DNA from: Fibrobacterota bacterium
GTDB taxonomy: Bacteria > Fibrobacterota > Fibrobacteria > UBA5070
Reading direction: 5' to 3'
DNA: 64,000 nt
Assembly: GCA_016715065.1 (NCBI GenBank)
Contig: JADKBN010000029.1
Coordinates: 804,818 to 868,817, forward strand
Part shown: one piece after another, positions 6,167-18,669 of the stretch
Position numbering within the stretch: position 1 is the stretch's first letter
Layout of the letters: each line of letters begins with the position of its first letter
The notes under the pieces: model-generated
What the model saw: only the letters and a program-made list of their open reading frames with translations
Database searches by the model: none
What the model was told of the DNA's origin: nothing
Position numbers and translations under genes: made by a program

Positions 6167-9001
6167 TCAGTCTCCCCAAGTGCCTTTGAGCTGGATCGCG
6201 ACGAGTTTTTCCGGCCAGGACAGGGGAGCCCAGCAGGCGGTGTCGGCGAGCATCGCCGAAAAGGCCGTCCGATCCCCGGCGCGCCACAGCACGGAAAAGA
6301 CTTCCGGGAAGAGTCTCGTGTCGGAGCGCACGGCGGGGATCATCCGGCGGGCGATCGCGGCGGCGGAATCGTGGTTTCCGGCGATCAGGGAAAATCGCAA
6401 CGACATGCGCAGCCGGTCGTTTTCCGGCAGGTCGGGCGAGTTCCATAGGGCGGTTTCCAGGTCCGACACGGCACCCTCGCGTTCCGACCACGCGGCCCAG
6501 GCCGGGAAGGGAACCAGCGAATCCAGCATCCTCACTTCGCGGGAGGTCAGCGGCTCGCCGCTTTGGGCGTGGGCGCGGGCCACGGCGCGGAAAACCCCCC
6601 TGTTGACGGAATCCGTCATGCGGTACCATCTCTCGTCCCACCAGCCGTTGAGCGTGTCCCAGCCCGCCGGATCCATCGCCAGGAACCAGCCCGCCCGGCG
6701 CGGAGCGAGCAATCCAGGCAGCGTGACGCGGCTTTTCTGGAAGAACGCGTCCTCCGCCTGCGCATCCACGATGGGTTGGTAGTCGGAATTGGCCACCACG
6801 TCCTTCACCAGGAGATCGATCATCCGGGGAGTGACGGCAGGGGCGCTGGCCACTTCGCCCGGGGTGAGGTTTTCGGCCGAGAGGTCGGAAAATGGCGTGC
6901 CTGCGGAAAGCCTCGTCGAGTCCGGGACGGGGAGATGGTCGCCGGCCAGAAGCAGGATGTCGGCGGAAGTGCCGGGAATGGGGTGGAGCGCCACCTTGGG
7001 GAAGCTCGTGCGCATGGCCGAAAGGATGGACAGGAACAGTTCGTCCCGGAACTCGTAGCTCTGCAGCCACTGGGCGAGCGCACCGTCCGGTGCGAGGTGG
7101 CGCTTCAGGTCGCGGTAGAATTCCTTCGTGAACAAGCTGGAAACGCCCGACACCCAAGGGTTGGAGGGCTCCGAGACCACCAAGTCCCAGGTGCCGCCGT
7201 GGGTGGCGAAGAACGTGCGCGCGTCTTCTGCCCAAAACCGCATGCGCGGGTCCGTGAAGATCCGTCCGTTGCGAACCTGGAAATGGCGCGACATGGTGAA
7301 CACGGCCGGTTCGATTTCCACCACATCCAAACTGACAAGGTTCGGGTCGCCCAGCAGGTAATGGGCGGTCATGCCCGATCCCAACCCGATCAGCACCGCG
7401 CGATAGGGCCGGTTTCGGGTGGACATCGGCGTCCAGGCCAGGGTTCCTTGGGTGAGATTGTCGCCGGCGCCGGGTTTTCCCACCAGCGAAAGCGAGGCGT
7501 CGGGTTTGCCGTTGTTGCGCAGGATCGCGTACCCGTTGGGACGCAAATGAACAGAAACCGTCATAGCTGATCCGTCCATCCGGTGCACCACCTGCGGCTC
7601 CAGGATGCGCCCTTTTCCGATATGGGCTCGGAAGCTGCCGCGGGTCATCACGTCCGATTTGAGGGGGATCCAGGCGGCACCCAGCAGGATCGCCGCCGCG
7701 GAGAACACCACCACCCCTTCCTTGACCCTGCGTTCGGTTCCTCGCAACAGCCAGACTCCCAAACCGGCATCCACCACCGCACCGATCACCAACACCCATT
7801 TCAGACCCACCAGGGGCATCAAGACCAGGCTTCCGCCCAGCGCTCCCAGCAGGCTTCCCAGTGTGTTCCAGGCCCAGACCTTGCCCAATCCCTCTTCCCG
7901 GCCGGTCTGGCGGATGTGCCATGACGTCAGCAGAGGCAAGGTGGTCCCGGCGAAGAAGGCCGCAGGTCCCATCATCAGAAACGCGCTGGCGAACTTGAAC
8001 AGTTGCGAAAACGGGAAGGCCTCCTCGGTGGAGCGCAACACCAGGTTGAGCTCGTTTCGCGCGAAGAAGAACATCTGGTAGCCCAACAGCGAAGAAGCCG
8101 CGCAGGCGGCCATGGCCAGTTGCATCACCGCCAGGCGTCGGCGGGGCTCGGGGCGGTCCAATCGCTTGCGGATCCACCAACCACCCAGCGCGAGTCCGGA
8201 CAGGAAAGCCGCCAGCATGATATCGAAACTGTGTGTGCTCGAACCCAGTTGGAGGGCGAGCATGCGGATCCATCCGATCTCGTATAAAAACGACGAAAAC
8301 CCCGTGAAGAAGGCCACGGTGGCCACGATGCCGAGCCCCGGTGCGGTTTCCCGATTGGCCGCGGGAGCGGGATCGATCGAGGCGGGACCCGGGTCGCGAT
8401 GCGAAAGCACCAGGAAGAACGCGGCGATGGTGAAGTTCAACACGGCTGCGAATTGGAGGCCACCTTGCAAGCCCAGCCGGGGCACGAGTACGAAGGAATT
8501 GAGCAGGCAACCCAGGGCGCCGCCCAGGGCGTTGGCGAAGTAGAGCCCGCCCAAGCCCTGGTGGCCTTGGTCTGGCAGACGTCTCAGCAGGCCCGCGGCA
8601 ACCAGGGGGAACGTGGCTCCCAGCAGCACAGCCAAAGGCATGGTGAGCAAAATTCCCACCACCGCTACGATCGTCCGGGCGAGGGTGTCGCCCTGGCCCT
8701 CCAGCACGCCCGATCCCCACAGCCAGCCGGAAGCGAGTTCGAACAGCGGGTGGTACAGCAGGGCGCCCAGCCCCACGCACAGCTCCACGATGCCGTAGGC
8801 CAGCCAGGGTCGGCGCAGTCGATCCACCATTTTGCCGGAGATGTGGCTTCCCAAAGCGAGTCCGCCCATGAATACGCACATGGACAGAATTTGTCCGTAC
8901 GTGGCATGGCCCACCAGGAGCTTGAGGTAGCTCGCCCAGATGGATTCGTAGATGAGGCCCGCCAGGCCTGAAACGGCGAAGAACACGAAAACGGTCGGCA
9001 T
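6167..9001 (-). CDS. Fused MFS transporter / spermidine synthase-like protein
   Basis: A 944-residue protein. The first 440 residues form about 12 membrane helices with repeated GLAGLIYE / GFSSFLYEIGWIRM motifs, as in fused MFS/spermidine synthase proteins. The next 250 residues resemble the spermidine synthase methyltransferase-like fold: a nucleotide-binding LIGLGSGMTA loop, VVEIEP, and a VVSEPSNPWVSG motif in place of the usual D-x-x-D substrate site. A C-terminal extension of about 230 residues has no recognised domain. Fused members often lack aminopropyltransferase activity, so polyamine synthesis should not be assumed. It stands alone, converging on the reductase gene one base away. 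Confidence 0.88.
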   Translation of the reverse strand: MPTVFVFFAVSGLAGLIYESIWASYLKLLVGHATYGQILSMCVFMGGLALGSHISGKMVDRLRRPWLAYGIVELCVGLGALLYHPLFELASGWLWGSGVLEGQGDTLARTIVAVVGILLTMPLAVLLGATFPLVAAGLLRRLPDQGHQGLGGLYFANALGGALGCLLNSFVLVPRLGLQGGLQFAAVLNFTIAAFFLVLSHRDPGPASIDPAPAANRETAPGLGIVATVAFFTGFSSFLYEIGWIRMLALQLGSSTHSFDIMLAAFLSGLALGGWWIRKRLDRPEPRRRLAVMQLAMAACAASSLLGYQMFFFARNELNLVLRSTEEAFPFSQLFKFASAFLMMGPAAFFAGTTLPLLTSWHIRQTGREEGLGKVWAWNTLGSLLGALGGSLVLMPLVGLKWVLVIGAVVDAGLGVWLLRGTERRVKEGVVVFSAAAILLGAAWIPLKSDVMTRGSFRAHIGKGRILEPQVVHRMDGSAMTVSVHLRPNGYAILRNNGKPDASLSLVGKPGAGDNLTQGTLAWTPMSTRNRPYRAVLIGLGSGMTAHYLLGDPNLVSLDVVEIEPAVFTMSRHFQVRNGRIFTDPRMRFWAEDARTFFATHGGTWDLVVSEPSNPWVSGVSSLFTKEFYRDLKRHLAPDGALAQWLQSYEFRDELFLSILSAMRTSFPKVALHPIPGTSADILLLAGDHLPVPDSTRLSAGTPFSDLSAENLTPGEVASAPAVTPRMIDLLVKDVVANSDYQPIVDAQAEDAFFQKSRVTLPGLLAPRRAGWFLAMDPAGWDTLNGWWDERWYRMTDSVNRGVFRAVARAHAQSGEPLTSREVRMLDSLVPFPAWAAWSEREGAVSDLETALWNSPDLPENDRLRMSLRFSLIAGNHDSAAAIARRMIPAVRSDTRLFPEVFSVLWRAGDRTAFSAMLADTACWAPLSWPEKLVAIQLKGTWGD

Positions 9002-9065
9002 GGAGGGATCTATTTAGCTACGCGGAGCATCTTCGCAGGAGGCCTCCTCGCTCGAGATGGAAAAC

Positions 9066-10094
9066 TCAAAGGCGCAGGAGCCCCCATCGTGCGGGGAATG
9101 TCGGAACATTCGGCTCCTTGCCTGAAGGTACCGAGGACCTCCTCGAGGCGAAGGATCGTTTCCAATTGTCCATTCGGAAATCCCCGAACCAGGCCGCCCC
9201 GTCGGGGCAGGAGGTGGGGTTCTCGTGCAAGATGGCACTGTGGTGGGATGTGTCCGTGCTGGAATAGGTGATGTCCCCTCCCCACAGCGACAGACTTGAT
9301 TCCGACCGGAGCTTCCGTCTGGTCACCACCTCGTGCGTTCTGCGGCCGGTTTCCGACACGGTGGTGTCGTCGATCTTGCGCAGGTCAACGTCGTACCAGT
9401 TCGAATCCGCCTGCGCACCCAGGTACCCGCCATTCCACTGCAGGAGGGCAAGGTCCGCCCACGAGAGAACCATCCATGCGGTCGAGACCAGTCGACCGGC
9501 CTCGAAGGCCACCTCCTGCGTCTGGATTTCGGAGAACTGTTTGCGGGTCTCGTTCCAGGTCTTGAGCATCGTGACGCTGTCGTAGGATCCCACCGGCAAG
9601 GCCTTGAGGAAACGATCGCGCATTCCCACCATTCGGAAGCTGCCGTTCAAGGTGCCGCTGGCTCCGGATTTTCGCGCGTAGACCCATTCTGTGATGGTGG
9701 GGATCGAGTCGAGGGTTGTGTACCATGTTTCTTGCCACGAGCTCAGGAACAGACTGTCCTGCCGGAGGGACCAGGCCAGTGTGTCGAAGGCCAGGACGGT
9801 GTCGTGGCTGGTGAGCAGGCTGTCGCGGCTGCCGCTGGAGGAATACAGGCAATAGCGGGATTCGATCACCGAGTCCCGCGGCAGCAGCTGCACGACCAAC
9901 CGTGTTCCCTCCACGCGGTAGGTGCCTTGGATCGTTTCCGTCCGACCGCCTAGCTCGTGAACGTACGACGGAACGGATTTGGCGGCGCTGGAATCCGGCG
10001 ATTCCTCGGAAGCGATCGTGTGGGAAAGCCGGCAGGAGGAGGTGCTTGCCAAGGCGACGGCCACGCAGATCAGGTGGTGCTTCCCAGCGAGCAT
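9066..10094 (-). CDS. Putative lipoprotein of unknown function
   Basis: About 342 residues starting at the ATG at 10094, with a signal peptide and a cysteine near residue 21 (STSSC) that could be lipidated. The body is rich in Ser, Thr, Trp and acidic residues and has an alternating hydrophobic pattern suggesting beta structure. No domain is recognised. The last 40 residues look poor and basic, and the other two minus-strand frames are also open to about 9010, so the true C-terminus may be altered by a frame error near 9175. Confidence 0.65.
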   Translation of the reverse strand: MLAGKHHLICVAVALASTSSCRLSHTIASEESPDSSAAKSVPSYVHELGGRTETIQGTYRVEGTRLVVQLLPRDSVIESRYCLYSSSGSRDSLLTSHDTVLAFDTLAWSLRQDSLFLSSWQETWYTTLDSIPTITEWVYARKSGASGTLNGSFRMVGMRDRFLKALPVGSYDSVTMLKTWNETRKQFSEIQTQEVAFEAGRLVSTAWMVLSWADLALLQWNGGYLGAQADSNWYDVDLRKIDDTTVSETGRRTHEVVTRRKLRSESSLSLWGGDITYSSTDTSHHSAILHENPTSCPDGAAWFGDFRMDNWKRSFASRRSSVPSGKEPNVPTFPARWGLLRL

Positions 10095-10183
10095 ATACGG
10101 ACATCCTTTGGCGAAACGGAAGGAGCGGGCTATCCCTGCAAAGCGTAGCAACCCCGTTGTTGCCACCACCGGAAAAGGGAACG

Positions 10184-10212
10184 AAAAAGCCCCGCCCTCT
10201 TTCGAGGACGGG
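10184..10212 (-). terminator. Rho-independent terminator after ppdK
   Basis: Read on the minus strand, a GC-rich stem (GCCCCGTCCTC with GAGGGCGGGGC) closed by a GAAA tetraloop is followed by a run of five T. It lies about 60 bases past the inferred ppdK stop, supporting the view that the gene ends near 10272 and that the longer open frame is a frameshift read-through. Confidence 0.88.
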
Positions 10213-10271
10213 GCCCATCGAATCACCTGGACCGTGGGGACGCAAAATTTTGCGTCCTCGACGGAAAGGGT

Positions 10272-13296
<3,025 letters not shown>

Positions 13297-13552
13297 GCGT
13301 TCCTCGTTGTGGGATCGATGTGGGCCACGGCCTCGATTCCCGTCGACGCGATTGAATTCGTCTCCGGATGGCCTGTAGCGACAGCGGGGCAAATATATCT
13401 CCGGGATTCGCAACTCCGCCAATGTCAGATGCATTTTCCGCGCGCGATTGAACTTCCCTTGCAGCCATGGCGACAGATGGGGCGTTCGTCATCGGCTGAA
13501 CGCCTTCAGATGCTAGGTTTCCGCCCGAATCCGCCATTCAAGGGGCTCCGTC

Positions 13553-15283
13553 ATGCTCGGTTCCGTATTCATTCTCTTTGCAACCTCCACAGCCTTGGCT
13601 GCACCGGTTCCCGCCATGCCTGCCTATCGGGCCAACCAAGCCAATTACCAGGCGTTCTCGCCCATCCACATGGTGTTGGGGCGATCCCCCGCTGGCGGAT
13701 TTCCCCAGGGTGCCTGGACAGTCATGGATTCCGCTCGCGGTAAAATCATGGCGAAAGGCAGCTTTCCCGCGCCGCGCGGTTGGAACGCATTGCACGATTC
13801 CGCGGTTGTGATCGATCTCCCTCCGAGCTTGCCTGCCGGCTCCTTCCGGTTGGAAGCGGGGAAAACCAAACTGGGAACGTTTCGGGTTTCCGCGACGGCC
13901 GACCGCGACCTCTTCCGGATCGCGATGAAGGCCTTCTATCACAACCGTTCCGCAACGACGACGACGCCGGAATTCGCCGGGCGCTGGGGACGGCCCGCGG
14001 GGCATCCTGACACATTGGTGAGGCGCCATCCCTCCACCGGCCAGGCGGGCACGTTTTCCAGTCCCAAGGGCTGGTACGATGCGGGAGACTACGGCAAATA
14101 CATCGTCAATTCCGGGATCACCTGCTGGACCTTGCTGGATCTGGCCGAATCTCACTCGGCGGTGTTCGATACGCTTTCCTGGCCGATTCCTCCGGGGAAG
14201 GAGCCAGCCTTGCTGCGCGAATTGCGTTGGAACCTCGATTGGATGCTTTCGATGCAGGATCGGGACGGTGGGGTCTACCACAAACTGACCACACTGCGGT
14301 TCAACGCCATGACCGAGCTTCCCCATCAGGATGTGGGCGATCGATTCGTGGTCATGAAGACCACGGCAGCGACCCTGGACTTCGCGGCGGTGTTCTACAA
14401 GGCGGCCCGCGTCTTCGCCGCGAAGGATTCCGCCTACGGAGTTCTTTGCCAAGCCGCGGCCGAGCGGGCCTGGGCCTGGTCGGTGGCCCATCCCTCCACC
14501 ATCTACCACCAGCCGACGGATGTCCGCACCGGCAAGTACGAAGACACGGTCCTTTCCGACGAGCGCCTTCTGGCCGCGGTGGAACGGCGGATCAACGGCG
14601 CAGGTGACGATTTCTGGTTGCCGTTTCGCCGCCTTGTGGACCAACCCCGCAAGGAAGCCTCCTGGCAGGATGTCGGGGCCTTGGCGATCTACGCGATCGT
14701 AGGACACCCAGAGGTTTTCGGGGCGGACACGGTTGCGGCCTCCTTCCGGCTGTTGGAGCGCGCACGGATCCTGGCCGACCGAGCTGCTTCCACCGCCTAC
14801 GGTGCCTCCATCGATTCGACGGATTTTGTCTGGGGTTCGAACGCGGTGTTGGCAAATCAGGGGATCCTTCTTCTCCATGCGTTCCGCCATGGCGGAGATT
14901 CCAGCTATCTGGTCGCGGCCAGACGGGACCTCGGATACCTGCTGGGGGCCAATCCCTTCGACTCGAGCTTCGTGACGGGTGTCGGCGCCAGACCCGCAAG
15001 GCATCCGCACCACCGGCCTTCGGTGGCCGATACCGTATTGTCGCCGGTTCCCGGATTCCTGGTGGGAGGTGGGCACCTGGGAGGCCAGGATGTCGGCCCC
15101 AATTCCTGGCAATGCCGGGACTACCGCGCCAGCGGCGCCCCGGCCCTTTCCTGGACCGACCAGGCGTGTTCGTACGCGACAAACGAGGTGGCCATCAACT
15201 GGAACGCCGCCTTGGTGGGACTGGTCGGTGGACTGGTCGCCCTCCGGGAATGCGCTGGAGGATGCTACTCTGTAACACGATGA
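13553..15283 (+). CDS. Glycoside hydrolase family 9 endoglucanase (secreted)
   Basis: A 576-residue secreted cellulase. Residues 1-17 are a signal peptide; residues 20-115 look like the N-terminal Ig-like cellulase domain (CelD_N). The (alpha/alpha)6 catalytic domain follows: GWYDAGDYGKY holds the catalytic-base aspartates (about residues 176 and 179), then the GANPFDSSFVTGVG and RHPHHRPS motif, and ATNEVAINWNA with the proton-donor glutamate near residue 545. All key GH9 residues are present. There is no carbohydrate-binding module or C-terminal sorting domain. AAGGGG precedes the ATG by eight bases. The TGA overlaps the start of the GH57-like gene (ATGA). Confidence 0.92.
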   Translation: MLGSVFILFATSTALAAPVPAMPAYRANQANYQAFSPIHMVLGRSPAGGFPQGAWTVMDSARGKIMAKGSFPAPRGWNALHDSAVVIDLPPSLPAGSFRLEAGKTKLGTFRVSATADRDLFRIAMKAFYHNRSATTTTPEFAGRWGRPAGHPDTLVRRHPSTGQAGTFSSPKGWYDAGDYGKYIVNSGITCWTLLDLAESHSAVFDTLSWPIPPGKEPALLRELRWNLDWMLSMQDRDGGVYHKLTTLRFNAMTELPHQDVGDRFVVMKTTAATLDFAAVFYKAARVFAAKDSAYGVLCQAAAERAWAWSVAHPSTIYHQPTDVRTGKYEDTVLSDERLLAAVERRINGAGDDFWLPFRRLVDQPRKEASWQDVGALAIYAIVGHPEVFGADTVAASFRLLERARILADRAASTAYGASIDSTDFVWGSNAVLANQGILLLHAFRHGGDSSYLVAARRDLGYLLGANPFDSSFVTGVGARPARHPHHRPSVADTVLSPVPGFLVGGGHLGGQDVGPNSWQCRDYRASGAPALSWTDQACSYATNEVAINWNAALVGLVGGLVALRECAGGCYSVTR

Positions 15284-17178
15284 CCGACGTTCCCATAGAG
15301 CCGCGTACCCGTCTTTCGGTGGTCGTGCACCTGCACGACCCGGGATTTTTGGCCGACGACGAGATCCGTCGACTCTCGTTGGCCCCTTTGGAGACCTTGG
15401 TGGGAATCCTCCAACGCCACCTGGATGTGCGTTTTGCCTTGTATCTGCCAGGTCGGGTGCTGGAAAGTACGGCCAGGTCCGCGCCCAAGCTTCTGGAGGT
15501 GCTGCGGCAAGCGGGCGCTTCCGGCAGGATCGAGTGGCTTGGGGGCGGCTTCCACGATCCGCTCTTTTCGCAGATCCCGGATTCGTCCCGCCGATCCCAG
15601 ATCCAGATGCACGCCGGAGCCTTGCGCCAGCATGTGGGAGGCGAACCGCGCGGAGCTTGGTTGCCCGGGTTTGTCTGGGATCCGAGCCTGGTCTCCGTGT
15701 TCCTGCAATCGGGGTTTTCCTACACCGTCCTGAAGGACCACCAGATCCCGACCGCCGAGGATGCCGCCAGGATGGGTTGGTACCTCACGGAAGAGCTTGG
15801 GGTGCCATTTCGCCTGCTGGCATCGCGCGAATCGCTGGGAGCCTTGTTCCGCGCCGGAGCGGTGGAAGAGATGCTCAGGCTGGCCTCGGTGCCCATCGGT
15901 GAGGGGCTGGAGCCTGCGGGGGGAGTGATCGACGTTCCGCTTTTGGCCTCTTCCAGGGAAGGCTTCGAGCCCATCCACCTGGAGAGGTTGTCGGCACTCG
16001 CCGCGTTGGTCAGCACCGAAAACAGCGGTTTCGAACTGGTGTTGCCCGGCGAGGCGATTCGCAAGGGTGAGCCCTTGGGGATCGTCTATCCGTCTCCTTC
16101 CGCCTCGCGGGCCTATTGCGAACCGGGACCCGGTGGAGGCGTGCGAGACCTGCTGCGCAGGCAAAGTTGGGCCAATCTCTGCCACAAGCGGATGCTCCAC
16201 CTTCTGACAAGATCCGAATCCGTCCCCGGCCCCAAGATCAGGGCCTTGGTGGCAGATTCCCTCCTCCAGGCGCAAAACGCGAGTTTCTTTCGCGACGCCG
16301 ACGAAGCGGGAGGGATCCGGTATCTGCGCGACCGGGTTCGATTGGGCTCGCTGATCCTGGATGCGGAAACCGTTCTCGATCAGACCTTTCCAGACGACTC
16401 CGTTCAGGTGGATGCCTTGGACTTGTTGTGCGAAGGCGCCCAGCAGGTGCTGGTGCGCAACTCGCGCGTCTCGCTTTTGGTGGAGCCCCGCCGCGGTGGG
16501 CAACTGAGCTCGCTCGATTTCAAACCGCGCCTGCACGCCTGGGGCTGCGCACAGGGACTGCCCGTGCTTTCGGAGAGCTTCCACGAGATCCAGGGCTCGG
16601 TGGAAGACCCCGTGTCGCCCCAAATCGGCGATTTCGCGGGCAAGGCGTTCGAGGTCCAGTTCAAGCGGGTGGGGCAGGATCTCCAGGTGATGCTCAATCG
16701 CTCGGCCTGGTTGAATCTCGCTGGCGTGGAACACCCGTTGCAGATGGAAAAGACCTTCACCGTGCGCTCGGGCAAGGCGCAGGTGGCGGTCACCTACAAG
16801 CTGACCAACACAGGCTCGCACCTGTTGTTGTTCGGCTTCCGATGCATCCTTGGGGTCGCGCCGTCCGATGGAGAGGCGGGAGACCAGCGCCACCGGCTCG
16901 AATCGCAGGGTTGGACGGATCTTGTCTCCAACACGCAAGCCGAATCCGCCAAGGGTTGGGAGATCTCCGACCGTTCGGCAGGGCAGAGCTTGAGCTGGGA
17001 AGTGGCCAAGGCCGGGAGGATGGATGCCCACGCGATCCTGGCCAAACGTCCCGGCCAAAGCGACCCTGGACGACTGGACGGGATGGCCGCGCACGCGTTT
17101 TGGGAGGTGCGGTTGGCCCCAGGCGAGTCGTGGTCCTTGATTTCGCGCATCGACCTGGCCACGGAGCGCCGGCGATGA
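15280..17178 (+). CDS. GH57-like protein lacking catalytic residues (probable pseudoenzyme)
   Basis: The 632-residue product follows the architecture of GH57 4-alpha-glucanotransferases: an N-terminal seven-stranded-barrel region with WLGGGFHDPLFS, a central helical part (LCHKRMLHL, then QAQNAS) and a C-terminal DUF1926-like beta-sandwich. The residues needed for chemistry appear lost. The nucleophile motif, usually WLxERVWxP, reads WLPGFVWDP with Gly for Glu. The region that normally supplies the DDGEKFG acid reads LPGEAIRKGE. The HxQP-type substrate motif reads VHLHDPG. No signal peptide is seen, so it is cytoplasmic. It overlaps GH9 and the STAS gene by ATGA junctions; a binding or regulatory role in alpha-glucan metabolism is inference. 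Confidence 0.83.
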   Translation: MTDVPIEPRTRLSVVVHLHDPGFLADDEIRRLSLAPLETLVGILQRHLDVRFALYLPGRVLESTARSAPKLLEVLRQAGASGRIEWLGGGFHDPLFSQIPDSSRRSQIQMHAGALRQHVGGEPRGAWLPGFVWDPSLVSVFLQSGFSYTVLKDHQIPTAEDAARMGWYLTEELGVPFRLLASRESLGALFRAGAVEEMLRLASVPIGEGLEPAGGVIDVPLLASSREGFEPIHLERLSALAALVSTENSGFELVLPGEAIRKGEPLGIVYPSPSASRAYCEPGPGGGVRDLLRRQSWANLCHKRMLHLLTRSESVPGPKIRALVADSLLQAQNASFFRDADEAGGIRYLRDRVRLGSLILDAETVLDQTFPDDSVQVDALDLLCEGAQQVLVRNSRVSLLVEPRRGGQLSSLDFKPRLHAWGCAQGLPVLSESFHEIQGSVEDPVSPQIGDFAGKAFEVQFKRVGQDLQVMLNRSAWLNLAGVEHPLQMEKTFTVRSGKAQVAVTYKLTNTGSHLLLFGFRCILGVAPSDGEAGDQRHRLESQGWTDLVSNTQAESAKGWEISDRSAGQSLSWEVAKAGRMDAHAILAKRPGQSDPGRLDGMAAHAFWEVRLAPGESWSLISRIDLATERRR

Positions 17179-17903
17179 CCCCCGAACTCCTGGATTTTTC
17201 GCTCTACGAAACCTCGGGCTTGCTGGTCATCGCTCCCTCCGGAAGGTTGGATGGAGCGATGGGCTTGGCCCTGCGCGAAAAGGTCCAGACCTTGTCCCCG
17301 AACCGGCGCTCCGTCGTGCTGGATCTGCTGCGGGTGGCCATGGTCACGGACGAGGCCGTGTTGCAGATTTTGTCACTCGAATCCGATCTGCGGGGTGCCG
17401 GAGCGGAGATGGCCCTCTTGTGCACGTCCGAAGAGATCCTCCAGCGGCTGTCGCCCTGGCGCAACCTGTTTCGGGTCCATCCCAGCCTCGCGAGCCTCCT
17501 GGCCACGGGCTTCCAGGAACGCGGCTTCAAGTGGTCGCGACGCACCGGATTCCGGTTGGCCGCCCCGGTGGCGGTCGGGCTCGGACTGGTGCTGGCTGGC
17601 TGGATGGGAACCCTGATGATCCTGGTCATCTGGCAATTCCGCACCCTGCAGAGGGATGGCGCCGAGCTGGAACGACTGCGCGGCGAGCAGGCGAGAGTCG
17701 AACGCGAGATCGACGACTACGAAGCCAGACTCAAACCTTTGGAGGACCTCGGGTTGCTGGACGCCCCGGGAAAAGCGTGGAACCGCAGGCGCGCGACCGT
17801 ACGAACGGTGGATTCAGGCCTTTCGGTGCAGGTGCCAGCTCCTGTGCCGGCGCCTGGTCCCCTGACGCCCCCGACAAAAATCGTCGGAGACTCGCAGCCA
17901 TGA
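17175..17903 (+). CDS. STAS-domain protein with C-terminal membrane helix and coiled coil
   Basis: A 242-residue protein. Residues 5-110 fit the STAS fold of anti-sigma-factor antagonists (LVIAPSGRLDGAMG, then SVVLDLLRVAMVTDEAVLQIL). The position that is a phosphorylated Ser in SpoIIAA-type proteins is occupied by T-D-E, so regulation by phosphorylation is uncertain. A hydrophobic helix at about residues 130-155 and a charged coiled-coil segment follow, ending in a Pro-rich tail. This suggests a membrane-anchored STAS module with its coil facing the opposite side. Its ATG overlaps the previous stop (ATGA). Its partner is unknown; no anti-sigma kinase lies nearby. Confidence 0.72.
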   Translation: MTPELLDFSLYETSGLLVIAPSGRLDGAMGLALREKVQTLSPNRRSVVLDLLRVAMVTDEAVLQILSLESDLRGAGAEMALLCTSEEILQRLSPWRNLFRVHPSLASLLATGFQERGFKWSRRTGFRLAAPVAVGLGLVLAGWMGTLMILVIWQFRTLQRDGAELERLRGEQARVEREIDDYEARLKPLEDLGLLDAPGKAWNRRRATVRTVDSGLSVQVPAPVPAPGPLTPPTKIVGDSQP

Positions 17904-17934
17904 ATCCGGCTCCCTTTCCGCCCCGGGACCCGGG

Positions 17935-18618
17935 ATGAGGCGTATCTGGAGCTTGTCCTTCACGCCGACCTTGGTGGGAGCCATAGCTCTTGGGGTGCTG
18001 TTTTTGGGTGACACGATCCTTTCGGTGGGCTTCGGGGCGAAAATCGCCTGGACCCGCCGCGAACAGGCGCGCGTGCGCACTCGGTTGGATTCGCTGGAGC
18101 GCACGGTGGATTCCCTCCAACGAGTGGATCACCTGCGCGCGCTTGTGGTCCGGGCCTGCTCCGGTCGGATCGATCCGCGGGACGCGACCGTCCTGGCACG
18201 GGAGATCGACTGGAACGCGCGGCTTTACGATTTCGATCCGTTGTTGATCCTTGCCGTGGTGCTCACCGAAAGCGGGGGGCAGTTTGAGGCTTTGGGACAC
18301 CATTCGGGTGGAAAACTTTCCGGTGCGATCGGCGTCATGCAGATCCAGCCCATCACCGCGCGAGCCATGTCTCAGGAGCTGGGGCTGGAGGCTCCCGTCC
18401 CGGAAGACTTGTTGGACCCTTCCTACAACGTGCGCATCGGAGTGGCTTTCCTTTTGAAAATGATCCACCGCTACGGAGATCTGCGCATGGGAATTCTGGC
18501 CTACAACATGGGGCCAGTGGCCTTGGAAAATCGTTTGCGCGGAAACGCCGCGTTGCCCGAGCGTTACGTGCAGGTTGTGATGGGCACCTACCGCAGGTTG
18601 CGTTCGGACTCCCCGTGA
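17935..18618 (+). CDS. Membrane-anchored lytic transglycosylase (SLT family)
   Basis: A 227-residue protein with one N-terminal membrane anchor (about residues 10-32), a short coiled coil (residues 38-68) and a soluble lytic transglycosylase domain. The catalytic glutamate is in LTESGGQF at about residue 112, followed by GAIGVMQIQP and the AYNMGP motif. Such enzymes cut peptidoglycan glycan strands in the periplasm with 1,6-anhydro product formation. It begins 31 bases after the STAS gene and is probably in the same transcript. Spacing to the kinase pair is 51 bases. Confidence 0.88.
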   Translation: MRRIWSLSFTPTLVGAIALGVLFLGDTILSVGFGAKIAWTRREQARVRTRLDSLERTVDSLQRVDHLRALVVRACSGRIDPRDATVLAREIDWNARLYDFDPLLILAVVLTESGGQFEALGHHSGGKLSGAIGVMQIQPITARAMSQELGLEAPVPEDLLDPSYNVRIGVAFLLKMIHRYGDLRMGILAYNMGPVALENRLRGNAALPERYVQVVMGTYRRLRSDSP

Positions 18619-18669
18619 CGGCAGTGGTTTTGTGGGCGGCTGTGCCGGTGCCAAGGTTAAATTGGAACA

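Noticed and set aside
6015..8879. 954-codon minus-strand frame
   Set aside because: Out-of-frame shadow of the fused MFS/spermidine synthase-like gene on the same strand.
6167..9001. Calling the fused protein a spermidine synthase (speE)
   Set aside because: The usual aminopropyltransferase acidic residues are replaced by SEPSNPW; fused members are often not polyamine enzymes.
9385..10271. Minus-strand extension of ppdK into the lipoprotein gene
   Set aside because: Arises from one extra base in the tail; it passes a good terminator and overlaps a gene with its own signal peptide.
15265..17094. 609-codon minus-strand frame opposite the GH57-like gene
   Set aside because: Shadow; no domain and no start context, while the plus strand continues the GH9 operon with ATGA joints.
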